The notes under the pieces were generated by a model. The model was not told the origin of the DNA. It was given only the letters and a program-made list of their open reading frames with translations, and ran no database searches. Position numbers and translations under genes: made by a program. Shown here one piece after another: positions 62,710 through 64,000 of a stretch of 64,000 bases of DNA. The number at the start of each line of letters is the position of its first letter. Within the stretch, counting starts at the first letter, position 1. The stretch comes from CBDVBE01 sp964543525 (GTDB lineage Bacteria > Fibrobacterota > Chitinivibrionia > Chitinivibrionales > JANQEN01): positions 37,964-101,963 of the forward strand of contig CAZIYW010000005.1 of NCBI GenBank assembly GCA_964543525.1, read 5' to 3'.

Positions 62710-63798
62710 TTATTCCCGCTTCGAAAAATCAACAAACTCCTGCCCGCCGAACACGCCGATATCATTGCGTGAGCCGTCAATATCATTAAACTTTTTACCC
62801 GGTTTCCCCGCATCGATACACGGGGAATAACTGGAAAGCGAGAAACGTTCATACTCACGCGCAATCCATTTAACGGCAGTTGAATCGGTAAGTGTGTCGT
62901 AGAGCACTTTCGCAATGGTAGTATCTTTTATGCGCGATTTATCCGTCTGCAGGGATACATCCTGTTCAACGGCCTGCGAGTCAGCCGGTGAGCCGGCAAA
63001 TACAGGGTCGGTAAACAGATTGTGTGCGAAATCGGTTGAATCTTTATTCTTGTTCACTTTTTTAATGATACCAAGCTCGGGATTACAGTTGAGCAGGTCA
63101 CCATCGGTATTGCCATAAAAGCAATTATATTCAATAACGGCAAGTGATACATTATCCGCCCAGATCCCGTTGTTTTTATTGAAAACGATGATGTTATTCA
63201 GAATAATGGGGTTGGCTTCATGGATACGTATGCCTGCGGTAAAGTTATTCGCTATGATACAATTATAAATTCTGGGTTGCGATTTACCGTGACATATGAT
63301 ACCTACATTATTAAATTCAATAATGCAATTGCGGATAAGGGGCACGCCACGATCGACAGTGAGTGCGTTGCCGGCGTTGTTTATATCAACAAAAGCGAAC
63401 TCTGTTTCGTCACTCCGCTCCGTGTCTATAATAATACCGTACCATTGAATCTTCCTGGTATCAGGGTATCGTGAAGAAAAAATAATACGGTTGTTTGTTC
63501 TCCCGACACACTTAAGAGCGCCTTTGACGGTTATGGAAACGGAGAAAGAGTCCAGATGATCCCGCTGTGGAATGCCATCCTGAAAGGAAACGGGTTTTCC
63601 GACCAGTATCTGTACGCCCGGTGTGATATACACTCTGGCGTTCTCTGAAATATACAGGTCATCGGAAATGATAAAGGGACTTTCATCAGCATTCCAGCGC
63701 TCATTTCTTTTAATGATACCATATTTCTCTGTAGCGGAATAACTGCCGAAAATTAAAAGAATAAGAAAAAATAAAGAAGCCATACACTTTTTATGCAT
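62710..63798 (-). CDS. Secreted right-handed parallel beta-helix protein
   Basis: About 362 residues from the ATG at 63798 (a GTG precedes it directly). A signal peptide (about 1-22) is followed by a beta-helix region (about 40-235) with short repeats: PFIISDDLYISENARVYITP, GVPLIRNCIIEFNNVGIIC, PRIYNCIIANNFTAGIRIHE, PIILNNIIVFNKNNGIWADN and AVIEYNCFYGNTDGD. This is the NosD/DUF1565-like coil. The C-terminus has YSPCIDAGKPGKKFNDIDGS and RNDIGVFGG, common in extracellular beta-helix proteins. It converges on the lipoprotein gene with three bases between stops. Role unknown; glycan binding or cleavage is possible. Confidence 0.85.
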   Translation of the reverse strand: MHKKCMASLFFLILLIFGSYSATEKYGIIKRNERWNADESPFIISDDLYISENARVYITPGVQILVGKPVSFQDGIPQRDHLDSFSVSITVKGALKCVGRTNNRIIFSSRYPDTRKIQWYGIIIDTERSDETEFAFVDINNAGNALTVDRGVPLIRNCIIEFNNVGIICHGKSQPRIYNCIIANNFTAGIRIHEANPIILNNIIVFNKNNGIWADNVSLAVIEYNCFYGNTDGDLLNCNPELGIIKKVNKNKDSTDFAHNLFTDPVFAGSPADSQAVEQDVSLQTDKSRIKDTTIAKVLYDTLTDSTAVKWIAREYERFSLSSYSPCIDAGKPGKKFNDIDGSRNDIGVFGGQEFVDFSKRE

Positions 63799-64000
63799 CA
63801 CGAGTATTCTTCCTCAGGTAAAGAACCTTTTGAAATATCTTACGATAGTAATGAAAATATGCAACCGAACAGTATAGATCAAATGTTATTAGTGTTATCG
63901 GTATATATATTGCAAACCTGTATAATATTTTATCATTTATTTAAACCTACATTCCGCAGGTCGGTTCCACCGATTTATTATTTTAATGAATAAGATATAT

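Noticed and set aside
63793..63993. 66-residue plus-strand ORF at the right edge
   Set aside because: No ribosome-binding site, overlaps the start of the beta-helix gene, no recognisable domain.

Overview
The window looks like a chromosomal stretch of a diderm (outer-membrane) bacterium. Supporting this are signal peptides, lipoboxes, Wza-like exporters, TonB/ExbB/ExbD motors, a TonB-dependent receptor, an MltD-like transglycosylase and ADP-heptose-type glycosyltransferases. A DUF2723 protein, an AgmX/PglI-type TonB-like protein, large TPR envelope proteins and FecR/beta-barrel proteins together suggest a Fibrobacterota/Chitinivibrionia-like or related FCB/deltaproteobacterial lineage. The taxonomy is inference only. 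No rRNA, CRISPR array, phage or insertion sequence was seen.

Layout. 1-3546 (minus): one end of an exopolysaccharide secretion operon (Wza-like, MinD/FlhG-like ATPase, ExeA-like AAA ATPase, Wzz-like protein running off the left edge). 3547-4199: divergent AT-rich spacer. 4200-11003 (plus): riboflavin operon ribD-ribE-ribBA-ribH, then nusB and a DUF2723 membrane protein, closed by a terminator. 11111-19914: envelope glycosylation genes (YfhO-like protein, methyltransferases, LPG-synthase-like flippase-domain protein, GT9, GT2, GT4). 20069-25044: FecR-domain outer-membrane protein, a penicillin-binding protein interrupted by a 10-N assembly gap, and era.

25061-45560 (minus) is the centrepiece: about 20 kb of tightly packed, often ATGA-overlapping genes. 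In transcription order these are a small MerR-type HTH, two outer-membrane proteins, two giant TPR proteins (one a lipoprotein with a C-terminal jelly-roll), a small secreted protein, ExbB, ExbD, STAS, ExbD, an AgmX/PglI-type TonB-like protein, Wza-like exporter, BY-kinase/Wzc, methyltransferase, GT2, polysaccharide deacetylase and two GT4s. The parts list resembles the Myxococcus Agl-Glt gliding and Nfs spore-coat machines (one TolQ-like plus two TolR-like motor subunits, TPR proteins, OM barrels, AgmX-like protein), here in one locus with the polysaccharide synthesis and export genes. This is my main candidate for an undescribed system.

45561-50828: tRNA-Arg(ACG), a membrane protein with a strong sigma-54-type promoter, an MltD-like LysM transglycosylase, HU and a MORN-repeat protein. 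51006-55827 (plus): a LytS/LytTR-type two-component pair, a coiled-coil outer-membrane protein and a DUF4097-like lipoprotein. 55951-62706 (plus): a second, paralogous ExbB-ExbD-ExbD-TonB cassette, here with a TonB-dependent receptor that carries its own N-terminal TonB-C-like domain, plus a lipoprotein. 62710-63798 (minus): a secreted parallel beta-helix protein.
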